Origin: an uncultured Hoeflea sp.
Lineage (GTDB): Bacteria > Pseudomonadota > Alphaproteobacteria > Rhizobiales > Rhizobiaceae
Assembly: GCF_947501405.1 (NCBI RefSeq)
Contig: NZ_CANMVK010000002.1
Coordinates: 496,001-560,000, forward strand
DNA length: 64,000 nucleotides
Direction: 5' to 3'
The translations under genes were made by a program, and so were the position numbers. The notes beneath the pieces are model-generated. The model ran no database searches, was not told the origin of the DNA, and worked only from the letters and a program-made list of their open reading frames with translations. Positions 28,067 through 38,700 of this stretch are shown one piece after another; position 1 is the stretch's first letter; every line of letters begins with the position of its first letter.

Positions 28067-28258
28067 TTACGCTGGGGATCTCTGTGAAAGCTGCATCAAC
28101 TTGGCTTCGGCCCTCTGGATTTCTTCCCGCAGTCTGAGCCGGATCTTCTTCATAGACATGATGCGGATCGAATCGGGATAAGGTCGGGTTTCTTCCCGCT
28201 GAATGCGGGATTCAAGAATGCCGTGACGGTTTCTCAACGCTTTCAGTCTGGCGATCAT
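28067..28258 (-). CDS. Small helical protein, YdcH/DUF465-like
   Basis: 63 aa, two charged helices: an N-terminal part with HGILESRIQREET, then DSIRIMSMKKIRLRLREEIQRAE, which fits the DUF465 (YdcH) pattern of a coiled-coil ending in a K/R-rich segment. The family has no established function. AGGAAAGG precedes the ATG. It is divergent from the OxyR-like gene, 100 bp away. Confidence 0.65.
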   Translation of the reverse strand: MIARLKALRNRHGILESRIQREETRPYPDSIRIMSMKKIRLRLREEIQRAEAKLMQLSQRSPA

Positions 28259-28358
28259 CGTGAACCTTTCCTGTTGCTTTCACACCCAAGATGGGGGAGG
28301 AATGCTGATAGCTCAAATCGATTGTTTGTATCGATGTGATTGAGAAAGGCTATCAAGA

Positions 28359-29291
28359 GTGCCGTACCGGCCCACACACCGGCAGCTTCAGTATTTTCTC
28401 GCCGTGGCCGAGCGCGGGCATTTCGCCGATGCCGCCAAAACCTGCCACGTCTCGCAGCCGACCTTGTCGACCCAACTCAAGCTTCTCGAGCAGCAACTGG
28501 GCGCCGAGTTGATCGAGCGCGGTTCGGTTGTTCGGCCCACTCCGGTGGGCCTCAAGCTGCTGCCGCTCGCCAGGGCGGTTCTGGCCACACTCGACGAGAT
28601 CGTTGATCTTGCCACCACCGGAGCGGACAACCTCGGCGGGCTGGTTCGGCTGGGAGTCGCGCCGACATTCGGGCCTTATTTCATGCCGCGCTTTCTGCCG
28701 CGTTTGCACGCCGGGTTTCCCCAACTTGAGGTCTATATTCGCGAAGACCGGCCAACGGCGCTGGAGGCAGGCGTCGGCAATGGCGCGATTGATTGCGCGA
28801 TCACCCCGCTGCCGCAGGGCGACGAGCAGTTCGAAACCGCCCTGTTGTGCGATGAGACCATCTATCTGGGAATTCCCGCCGAACACCCGCTGGCCAGCCG
28901 CAGCCGCATCCGCCTCGACATGCTCGCCGGCCAGCGCCTGCTCACACTGGGGCGCGGCCACCGGCTGTCTGACCAGGTGCAGCTATTATGCGATCTCTCC
29001 GGTGCCCGGCTCGGCGAGGACTATGAAGGCACCAGCCTCGACGCGCTGCGCCAGATGGTGTCAATCGGCATGGGGCTTTCCCTGTTTCCCGCTGCCTATG
29101 CCGCGTCGGAGATTGGCGACGACGCCTCCATACGCTTGCGCGAGATCGACCGCTGGCCGATCAAACGCACCCTTTGCCTGGCCTGGCGTCGCGGCAGTGT
29201 GCGACAGGCGCATTTTCAGATCCTGGCGCAACAGGCTGCTGAAGCCATCGCCCTGCTTGATGTCGTCGGCATCGTCCCTGTCCGGTCTTAG
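28359..29291 (+). CDS. LysR-family regulator, OxyR-like but lacking the peroxidatic cysteine
   Basis: 310 aa. N-terminal winged helix (RQLQYFLAVAERGHFADAAKTCHVSQPTLSTQLKLLE) and an effector domain closest in motif layout to OxyR: LLTLGRGHRLSDQ...LLCDLSG...TSLDALRQMV lines up with the OxyR redox segment. At the position of E. coli Cys199 this protein has R202, while Cys208 is kept as C211, nine residues on. It therefore cannot make the usual Cys199-Cys208 disulfide and is unlikely to be a standard peroxide sensor. GTG start with a weak ribosome site. Target genes unknown; the divergent gene is a small DUF465-like protein. Confidence 0.8.
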   Translation: MPYRPTHRQLQYFLAVAERGHFADAAKTCHVSQPTLSTQLKLLEQQLGAELIERGSVVRPTPVGLKLLPLARAVLATLDEIVDLATTGADNLGGLVRLGVAPTFGPYFMPRFLPRLHAGFPQLEVYIREDRPTALEAGVGNGAIDCAITPLPQGDEQFETALLCDETIYLGIPAEHPLASRSRIRLDMLAGQRLLTLGRGHRLSDQVQLLCDLSGARLGEDYEGTSLDALRQMVSIGMGLSLFPAAYAASEIGDDASIRLREIDRWPIKRTLCLAWRRGSVRQAHFQILAQQAAEAIALLDVVGIVPVRS

Positions 29292-29769
29292 GCTGCGATC
29301 GATCTCAAGTGTCGCCGGGACGATGGGCTGCAATGTAAGCGTGCAAGTCACGCGCCTGCACCAACGTACGTCCGCGACCGAATTGCGGCGCCGATATGGC
29401 AGGCAAAGCAGGAATGCGCAGCCGGTCTCGCGCGGGCAATGTTCATCTATGATGAAATCAGGGAACTAGAGTCTGGTGGAGTCAATGGTGATTCGCCAGT
29501 GTTTCAAATCTTTACGACAACCTTGAATCAATATTGATTTGTACAACACCAAGAGCCCGAAATGCGTGGCGTTGCATGATGATTGTCTCGCGGATTCGCA
29601 AGATCGCAGGTGCAACGGGCCCCTTTTAGTTGCAATCAGGACACAACTTTACAGCAAGACGGGGCCGTCGACGCGAAATCTGGTTGAACTTGCCTATGAG
29701 ATGTGTTCCATGATTCCTCACTGTTAATGCCGCATTAACATTTAGGCGCGACGGCGCCTGTCCGGGGGA
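29292..29769. promoter_or_regulatory. 478-bp region upstream of the giant adhesin gene
   Basis: No credible gene. It becomes AT-rich after about 29460 and contains a perfect 14-bp palindrome AATCAATATTGATT at 29526-29539, about 230 bp before the adhesin start, a candidate operator. The short TTG-started frame at 29539-29727 has no ribosome site or recognisable content. Confidence 0.5.
29526..29539. promoter_or_regulatory. 14-bp perfect palindrome, possible operator
   Basis: AATCAATATTGATT reads identically on both strands. It lies in AT-rich DNA upstream of the giant adhesin gene. Size and symmetry suit a dimeric repressor or activator; no regulator is assigned. Confidence 0.4.
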
Positions 29770-32700
29770 ATGGTGTTTCACTTTCGTAATCGATTGGCGT
29801 GTTCGTCATGCCTAACGGCCACAGTCGCGACCTTGACCGCGGGTGTGGCTGCGGCCGGTGAGGCACGGGACCCCTGGAAAAACCTGCGCGCCGACAGCGA
29901 TCCGCTCAAAACCCCCGAAGCGGCCCGTGTTGGCAAGTCCTCCAAAGCGGCAAGGCTGGAGACCCGTGACGCCACCTATGCGGTGGATCAGCAGGGGCTC
30001 AACGACAATCTAGACGTGCTTCTGGACCGGAGCTACGGCGCGCAAACCGCGCCCGAGCGCGAGTTCACCCCGGGAATCGACGGATTGGCCGGAGACAAGA
30101 AGTGGCGGCCGCACATTGAATTCACCGCCGCGCCGGGCGACGAACGGTCTCTGGGCCAGATCAATCTGTTTGCCCCGTTGATGCAGGACGGGGATTCGCT
30201 GCTGTTTACCGATCTGCGCGCCTCGGCCTGGACCGACAATGTGCAGGAAGGCAATTTCGGCGTCGGTTACCGGCAGATCGTGCCGGGCGCATTCTTCGGC
30301 AACGATGCGATTCTTGGCGTCTATGGTTTCTTCGACGCGCGCCGTTCCGCTTTCGACAACATGTTCTATCAGGGCACGCTCGGCGCGGAACTGATCACCG
30401 AACGATTTGAGTTCCGGGTCAATGGCTACCTGCCGTCCGGCAATCAATATGTGGTCGGAACCACGGGCTCCGGCGTCGCCCTGGATGGGTTCAATGTGGT
30501 CAACATCGCCAACGATCTGGTTGAGCGCGCATTGCCCGGGTTTGATGTCGAAGCCGGGATAAAGATCGATTTTTCCGAGGCGGCGGTCCGGCTCAATGCC
30601 GGTTATTTCCGCTTCGAGCGCGGTGACACCCTGGTCGAGGGCCCGCGGTTTCGCGCCGAGGTCGAGATCGACGACCCCTTCGGCTGGGACGGCGCCAAGC
30701 TCAGCCTCGGCGGTGAGGTTCGCGACGACGATGTGCGCGGCACCGAAGTAAGCGGCCTGATGCGGTTGCGGGTGCCGATCGGTGGTGCGAGCGACGCCGA
30801 TCGGGCCGATGACCAACTCAGCGACCTGGAACAGTTGATGACCCGGCGGGTCTACCGGGACGACGACATCGTCACGCCGGTGGTGCGCGGGGAAAACACC
30901 CAGTCTGTCAGTCAGGTGACCGATGCCGCCTCCGGCCAGACCCTGCAGGCCTTCTTCGTCGCCAACACGGCGCAGGGCGCGGCCGACTGTTCGAGCGTCG
31001 CCAATGCTTGCGAATTCGTAACCGCGCAAGGGCTGGCAGGGGCAGGCGACACTTTCCTGCCGGTCGACGTGGCCGGAAACATCGGCAGCGTCTTCACGCT
31101 CAACGCCGACCGTCAGCAGGTGGTCGGCGCCGGCACAACCGGCTCGGCCAGCATTACCCTGAGCGACGCGGCGGGTTCGGTCCTTGTCGTCACCAGTCTT
31201 GGCGGGCGGCCGATCGTCACCGGCGTCAATATCGGCCATTTCGCCGACACCCGGGTGGCCGGTCTGGCGACGAATTCGGCCACCGGCATTTTCGGCGACG
31301 GCATGACCGGCACGATCGGCATTCAGGATGTCATCACCACCGATGGCGGTCTGCGCTTCGCCAACACCGGCGCCACCATCAGCGTTACCGATACGGCCAT
31401 CACCTCCAATGCGGCCATCGGCATTGAACTCACCAATTATACCGGACCGGGCGCGACGTTCACCAACACCGATGTGACCACCACCACCGGGACCGGATTG
31501 CGTCTCGACGGCGGCTCCGGCGGTATTACGCTCGACGCGGATTCGTCGATCACCAAATCCGGCGCGGGCGCCGCGGTTGAAGTCGTCAACGCCCACACCG
31601 GGACTTTAAGAGTTGACGGATCCGTCACCGTGACCGGCGGCACCGGCTTGCAATTCAACAATGCCGACGGCACCTACAATTTCAACGGCGCTTCAAACCT
31701 CAATGGTGGCGACGCCGGTATCGACATTCTGAACGGCTCGGCGGGCACGTTTACCTTTGGTGCCAGCACAGCAATCATGTCGCCCACCGGCATGGCCTTC
31801 AACGTCGATGGCAGTGCCGCCAATGTCGCCTATCAGGGCACGATCATCCAGAACAATGCGGCCAACGCCGTCTCGGCTGTCAACAACACCGGCGGCACCG
31901 TCACGTTCTCGGGCGCGGTAACCGCCAACACGTCGACCGCCACCGGCATCAATCTGACCAACAACGCCGGTGCCACGGTCTCGTTCACCGGTGGTCTGAA
32001 TATCGACACCACCACGGGCACGGGTTTCAGCGCGACGGGTGGCGGAACGGTCAGTGTTGCGGCATCCGCAGGCGACGAAAGCATTGCCGCGACTGCCGGG
32101 CAGGCGCTCAATCTCAACGGTGTGACCATCGGCGCCGGCGGCGTGACATTCGACTCGCTGTCGTCAATGGGCAGCGCAACCACCGGTATCGACATCAATG
32201 GCGTGACCGGCGGCGCCTTTACCGTTTCCGGAGCGACCACCGTATCGGGGTCCGCCGGCAATGCCGTTCAACTGACCGGCAATGCCGCCGCGGTCAATTT
32301 CAATGGCGCGACCGGCATCACCATGACCGCCGCATCCGCTGGTGTCGCGTTTGCCGGCACCACCACCGGCGCAGTGACATTTGCCGATCTTGATATTGCG
32401 CTGCAGTCAGACAATTCCACCGGCGTCAGCCTGTCGGGCGCGGTGATCAACGCCAATGTCACGGCCACGGATTTCGATCTGACCTCGACGACGGCAACCG
32501 GCACCACCGGTATCGATCTCTCCGGGACCACCGGCACCGGAACCATCCGGCTGGGCGACACCAATGCCGCAGGCGCATCGGCGACGATCGCCGGCGTCAA
32601 TGTCGGCGTGCGGTTTACCGCCACATCCAATGCGACTTTCATCTTTGGAGATGGTGAAGGCGTTGCCGACAAGGGCTCGGCGATTTCGGGGACCACGGCG

Positions 32701-35700
32701 ATCGCCGGCGGGTCCTTGGTCACCATGGGCTCGTATGATTTCGACGACGTCAACTTTACCGGCATCCTCGATTTTGCGGCCGGCGCGGCCTCCAATCTGG
32801 TGTTTGTCGCCCAGACCGCCACCGGCGACGGGTCCGGCTCCGATGTCAACAACCGCGCCAATGCGGCGACTGCCGATGCCATCACCACCGCCAACACGAT
32901 CTTCGTTCTGATCAATGACGGCGCTGCGATCGACGACACCGACGGTTTCACGCTTCATGCCAATCAGACCATGGCGTCGTTTGGCAATGGCCGCACATTC
33001 GCCTCCAGCGGCCTGGTCGTTCCGGCCAATTTCTCCGGCATCCCCGGCGCCGGTCCCGCCATCACCGATCCGACCGGCAACGGTGCAGGCGTTCTGACCA
33101 ATTCGGGCGCCGGCAACACGCTGACGCTGCTTGGCAACGACGCCACGCTGCAGGATTTCGAGATCAACAATGCCGCTGCGGGCACCGGCCTTACCGCAAC
33201 CGGCACCGCCAACATCTCGTCAACCGGTCTGGTGGTTCGAAATGTCGGCGCGCAAGGCATCGATCTCAACAATGTCACCGGCACGGTGACGTTTAACAAC
33301 ACCACCGTTTCCACCACCGCCGGCAACGGCGTCGATCTCAACAACACCTCCGCGACGTTCACCGGTGGTCTGAACATCGACACCACCACGGGCACGGGTT
33401 TCAGCGCGACGGGTGGCGGTACGATTTCTGTGGCGGCAACGGCGGGCGATGAGAGCATCACCACGACCTCCGGACAGGCGCTTAATCTCAATGGTGTGAC
33501 CATTGGCGGCGGTGGTGTCAGTTTCGACAGCCTGTCGTCGGCGGGCAGCGCGGCTCAGGGCATCAATCTCGAATCTGTCACCGGCGGGGCTTTCACCGTC
33601 ACTGGCACCACGTCAGCCACCGGCTCGACCACCGAAGGCGTGCGCGTTGCCAATTCCAGCGTGGCGATCAACCTGGGCACGCTGAACGTCAGCGGCACCA
33701 CGGGCACCGCTGTTTTCTTGAACAGCAACACAGGCGGCTCGTTCACCGTCACCGGCGGCACGGTGACCAAGGGCGGCGTGGGTCTGGGCCACGCGTTCGA
33801 AATCGATGGCGGCGCGATGGCCGTCAATTTCGGCGCCAATATCAGCCACACATCCAATGCCGGCGATGCGGTCTCGGTCCGCGGCGGCACCACGGGCAAC
33901 ATCACCGTGTCGGGCACCATCGCCAACAGTGCCGGCGGCCGCGCCGTCAATATTGACACGGTCACGGGCGGCGCGATCAGCTTCACCGGTGCGACGGTCA
34001 CCGATACGACTGGCCTGCAGATTGCCAACGTCGCCGCCGGCGCGAGCGTCAGTTTCTCCGCCGGAACGGCGGTTACTGTTAATTCGCCCGGCTCTACGGG
34101 CATCAATCTGTCCGGCAATGCCGGCGCCATCGCCTTCAACGGCGCGGTCGACATCAACGACGCCCGCGATCACGGCATCCTGCTGAGCAACAACAATGCC
34201 AATGTCACCTTCGGGCAGCTCGACATCGAACTGTCGGGCGATGCGGCGGCGGCCAACACCGATGCGATCGCTGTAGGAGGAACGCCCGGCATACTCACCT
34301 TCGGCGCCACGACGATCACCAATGTGGGCGCGGCATCCGGCCAGAAGGGTGTTGATTTTTCGGGCGTCACCCTGGGCGGCGCGGTCAATTTCGAATCCGT
34401 GGCGATCAGCGGGCCTGCCACCTCCACCACCTCCATCGGTGTTGATCTCACCGGCGTGCTGGGCAACCAGGTGGTCAATCTGGGCAACCAGACCGATCCG
34501 GCCACCGGCCCGTCGAGCTCGATCACCGATCTGCACCGCGGCGTGGTGATCGACAACACGGCGGCTGTGCAATTCACCTTCGGCGATGGCGAAAGCGGTG
34601 CGGATACCGGATCGTCGATCAACGTCAACGGCCAGGCGGGCGCGTTCACGGTTGATGCCGGTGGTGGCACACTCGGCGCGTCGAGCTTCGATTTCAACGA
34701 TGTGGCCTTTGGCGCGGGCGACAATGCCAATCTGCCGACAGGAGCCCCGCCGGTTTTCGTTTCGATTACGGGCGGCCTGGTGGCTGCGGGCGTCAACAAT
34801 CTGAGCCAGGGTCTGGTCACCATTGATGTCGCCGCCGCCGAAGCGCTTGCTGACACCGACCAGACCTTCGTCTTCGTCGGCAACGGCATGGGCAACATCG
34901 ACCTTCAGGGCGGCGGCGTTGATGGCTTTACGCTCGACGCCGGGCAGAGCATCAGAAGTTTCAACAATGGCAGCGCAATCTCGCTGGGCATAGTCCAGCC
35001 GGCCAATATCGAGGGCAATTTCGGCATTGCCGGCGTGACCTCCGACGATGTCACCGCGGTCAACAATGCCGGCGGCGCAACGTCCGTTATCGCCACCGCT
35101 GGCGGCGGCAACAACACGATCTCCAACCTCGACATCTCCACCGGGGCGACGGGCGTTCTGATCAACGGCAACACCGCCGCGGTGACGCTCAGCAATGTCG
35201 GCGTCACGGGTCTCGCAGGCACCGGCCTGGGTGTATCTATCCAGGGCGCGCAGGCCGCGATTACACTGAACAATGTCGATATTTCAGGCACCGCCACCGG
35301 CATCGACAACCAGCTGGGCAACGCCGCTGGCGACGTCACGTTCGATGCGGCCAGTTCCATTTCCAACACGGCGACACGATCTATCAATCTCGATCAGAAC
35401 GCCTCGGACTTCACCTTCGCCGGAACGATTTCGGAAACCGATGGCACAGGCGCGGGCATTGCCATCAACCAGCTCGGCGGCGCGGCGGCGTTCTCGGGTG
35501 CGGTGGCGCTCAACACCGGCGCATCAAACGCCGTGAGCCTGACCACCAACACCGGCAGCATCAATTTCTCCGGCGGGCTGGACATCGACACAACGACCGG
35601 GACCGGCTTTACAGCAACCGGCGGCGGCACCATCGGCGTGTCCAATTCCGGCGTGGAGCAGATTACCGCCACCGGCACCGGCACGGCGCTCAATCTTGAT

Positions 35701-38700
35701 AGCGTGACGATTGCGGCCGGCGGGGTCAATTTCGACCAGGTGACCACAGCGGCAGCATCGACCGGCAATGGCATCGACATCAACGATGCGGCCGGCGGCC
35801 CGGTTACGCTGACCAGCGTCAACATCGGCGGGACCGCCGTGACCACGGGTCTCGATGTCTCGGGCAACGCCCGGACCTCGAATGTGGTGATCTCCGGCGG
35901 CACAATCGCCAACGGCGCGGCGATCAACGGCACCGGCGCGGGCACCGTCCAGATCGGCGCCAACATCTCGACAAGCGCCGGCTACGCGGTGCAGATCGCC
36001 AACCGCAACGGCGCATCGGGTGCAATCACAGTGGGCGGCACGGTGACAAGCGGCACCGGCGCGGTGTCGCTGCAAAACAACACCGGCGGCAATGTCACCT
36101 TCAACGGCACGATCACCGGCACCGGTTCCAACAATGCCGGGGCGATCAACATCGATGCCACCACCGGCGGAACCGCGACCTTCGCCGGCCTGGTCGACAT
36201 CGACGTGACCGGCGCGGGCACTGGCGTGTCGATTGCCAACTCCAATGCCGGCGGCACTTTCAACTTCACTGGCGGGCTGGACATTAATTCCGTCAACGGC
36301 ACCGGCTTCGAAGCCTTGAGCGGCACGGTCTCGGTGGCCGCGACTGCGAACAACGAAAGCGTGACGGCAACCGCCGGACAGGCCGTCAACCTCGTTGGTG
36401 TAACCATTGGCGGCGGTGGTGTCAGTTTCGACAGCCTGTCGTCGGCGGGCAGTGCGGGCCGGGGCATCAATCTCGAATCTGTCACCGGCGGGGCTTTCAC
36501 CGTCACTGGCACCACGTCAGCCACCGGCTCGACCACACAAGGCGTGCGCGTTGCCAGCTCCAGCGCAGCGATTAATCTGGGCACGCTGAACGTCAGCGGC
36601 ACCACGGGCACCGCTGTTTTCCTGGACAGCAACACAGGCGGTTCGTTCACTGTGACTGCTGGCACGGTGACCAAGGGCGGCGTGAACCTGGGCGACGCAC
36701 TCGACATCAATGGCGGCGCGATGGCCGTCAATTTCGGCGCCAATATCAGCCATACCTCGAATGCCGGCGATGCGGTCTCTGTCCGCGGCGGCACCACCGG
36801 CAACATCACCGTGTCGGGCACCATCGCCAACAGTGCCGGCGGCCGCTCTGTGGACATCTCCATGGTTACGGGCGGCGCGATCAGCTTTACCGGCGCGATG
36901 GTGACAGACACGGTCGGCATCCAGATCCTAAATGTCGCCGCCGGCGCCAGCGTCAGTTTCTCCGCCGGAACGGCGGTTACTGTTAATTCGCCCAGCTTGG
37001 CGGGCATCAATCTGGGCAACAATGCCGGCGCCATCGCCTTCAATGGCGCGGTCGACATCAACAATGCCCGCGATGGCGGCATCCGGCTGCTCGGCAACAA
37101 TGCCAATGTCACCTTCGGGCAGGTCGACATCGAGTTGTCAGGTGGCGGTGCGGCGGCCAACACCGATGCGATCGCTGTAGCAGGAACGCCCGGCATACTC
37201 AGCTTCGGCGCCACGACGATCACCAATGTGGGCGCCGCCGCGAACCAGAAGGGTGTTGATTTCAGCGGGACCACCACCGGTGGAACGGTGAACTTTGCAT
37301 CGCTCAACGTCGCGCTGGTTGGCGATAATGTCACCGCGCTCGACCTGTCCGGCGCCACCATCGGCGCCAACATGACCTTTGGCGATTTCGACGTGACATC
37401 GACCAGCGCCACCGGCACGGTCGCCGTCAATCTCTCCGGCGCGACCGGCGCGGGCGTGGTGCAACTGGGCGACACCAACCAGAATGGCGGCGCCAATGTC
37501 ACCATCGGAACCGCGGCCAACATGCTGGCCACGGGCGTTCAGTTCAATGCGGCAACCAATCTGAACTTCACGATTGGCGATGGCGATGGCGCCGCGGGCG
37601 ATCTGACAGCATCGGACATTCACGCCACAATTGCGCTCAATGGCACATTGCCCACCAACGGCAACTACAATTTCCGCGACATCGATTTCAACGCCAGCGG
37701 CACAGCCAATCTGAGTGGGCCAAGCCTCTATTTTGTCGATGCCGCCGGCGCCGGAACCGGCGCGTCGCAGACCGATGCCGGCTCGATCGCCGGAGCCGAA
37801 ACCTTCACTGGCGATGTGATTGTGCTGATCGACACCACGCAAAATGGCGCCAGCGACACAATCGACATGACGGCAGCGCCGCATGTCAGCGGCGGCGCGG
37901 CCAATTCACTCGATCTTGATGACGGGCAGGTGCTGATTTCCCTGGTTGCGGGCCAGAACATCGATTTGTCGACCCTGGGTGTCGCAGCCACCGGCGCGCC
38001 GGGCAATTTCTTCTTCACCGGCATTGCAGGAGGAACGTCAACGGTCACCGGTGCGGCAACGCTCGACACCGTCGCCCCGACCTTGACCACCAATCTCGGC
38101 AACACCGTCAATCTCGCCGGTTCCGCGGGCATCCAGAGCGTTACCCTGACCAACACCGGGGGCGGCGATGGCATCAACGCATCTTTCGGCGCCGGCGAAA
38201 ATGTGGTCATTCGCTCAAGCACCATCGGTGGCGGGGCCGGCGGCGAAGCAATCAACATCGCCACCACGGCCGGCGCATCGACATTTGATTTCTCCGGCCT
38301 GACGCTTTCGAGAGGGGTCCGTCTCAACGGCGCCGGCGGCGGCACGTTGACCGGCACGGCCACCGGCGCAAACACCATTGCCAATGCCGCCGGAAAAGGC
38401 CTGGATCTCGACACCGTGGTCATCGGCGCGGCGGGCTTCACCTTTGACAGTGTCAGTTCGACCAACGCCGGAAACGGCAATTCTGGCATTCGCATTAACA
38501 ACTTGACCGGTGCGGGTGGGGTGACAATCACCAACGCAACCGTGGTTGATTCCAGCGGCGTTGCTGGCGGCGCTGCCATCGAACTGACGGGCATCACCAC
38601 CACCGGTTCGTTCACCATCGACAATATTGATATCGATTTGCCGACAACGGGCATTAATTTCCAGGGAATTCGAAGCTTTGGCGGTCACACTGCTGACATC

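Noticed and set aside
29539-29727. 62-codon TTG-started frame before the adhesin
   Set aside because: No ribosome binding site, no recognisable composition, and it begins at the end of a palindrome more likely to be regulatory.
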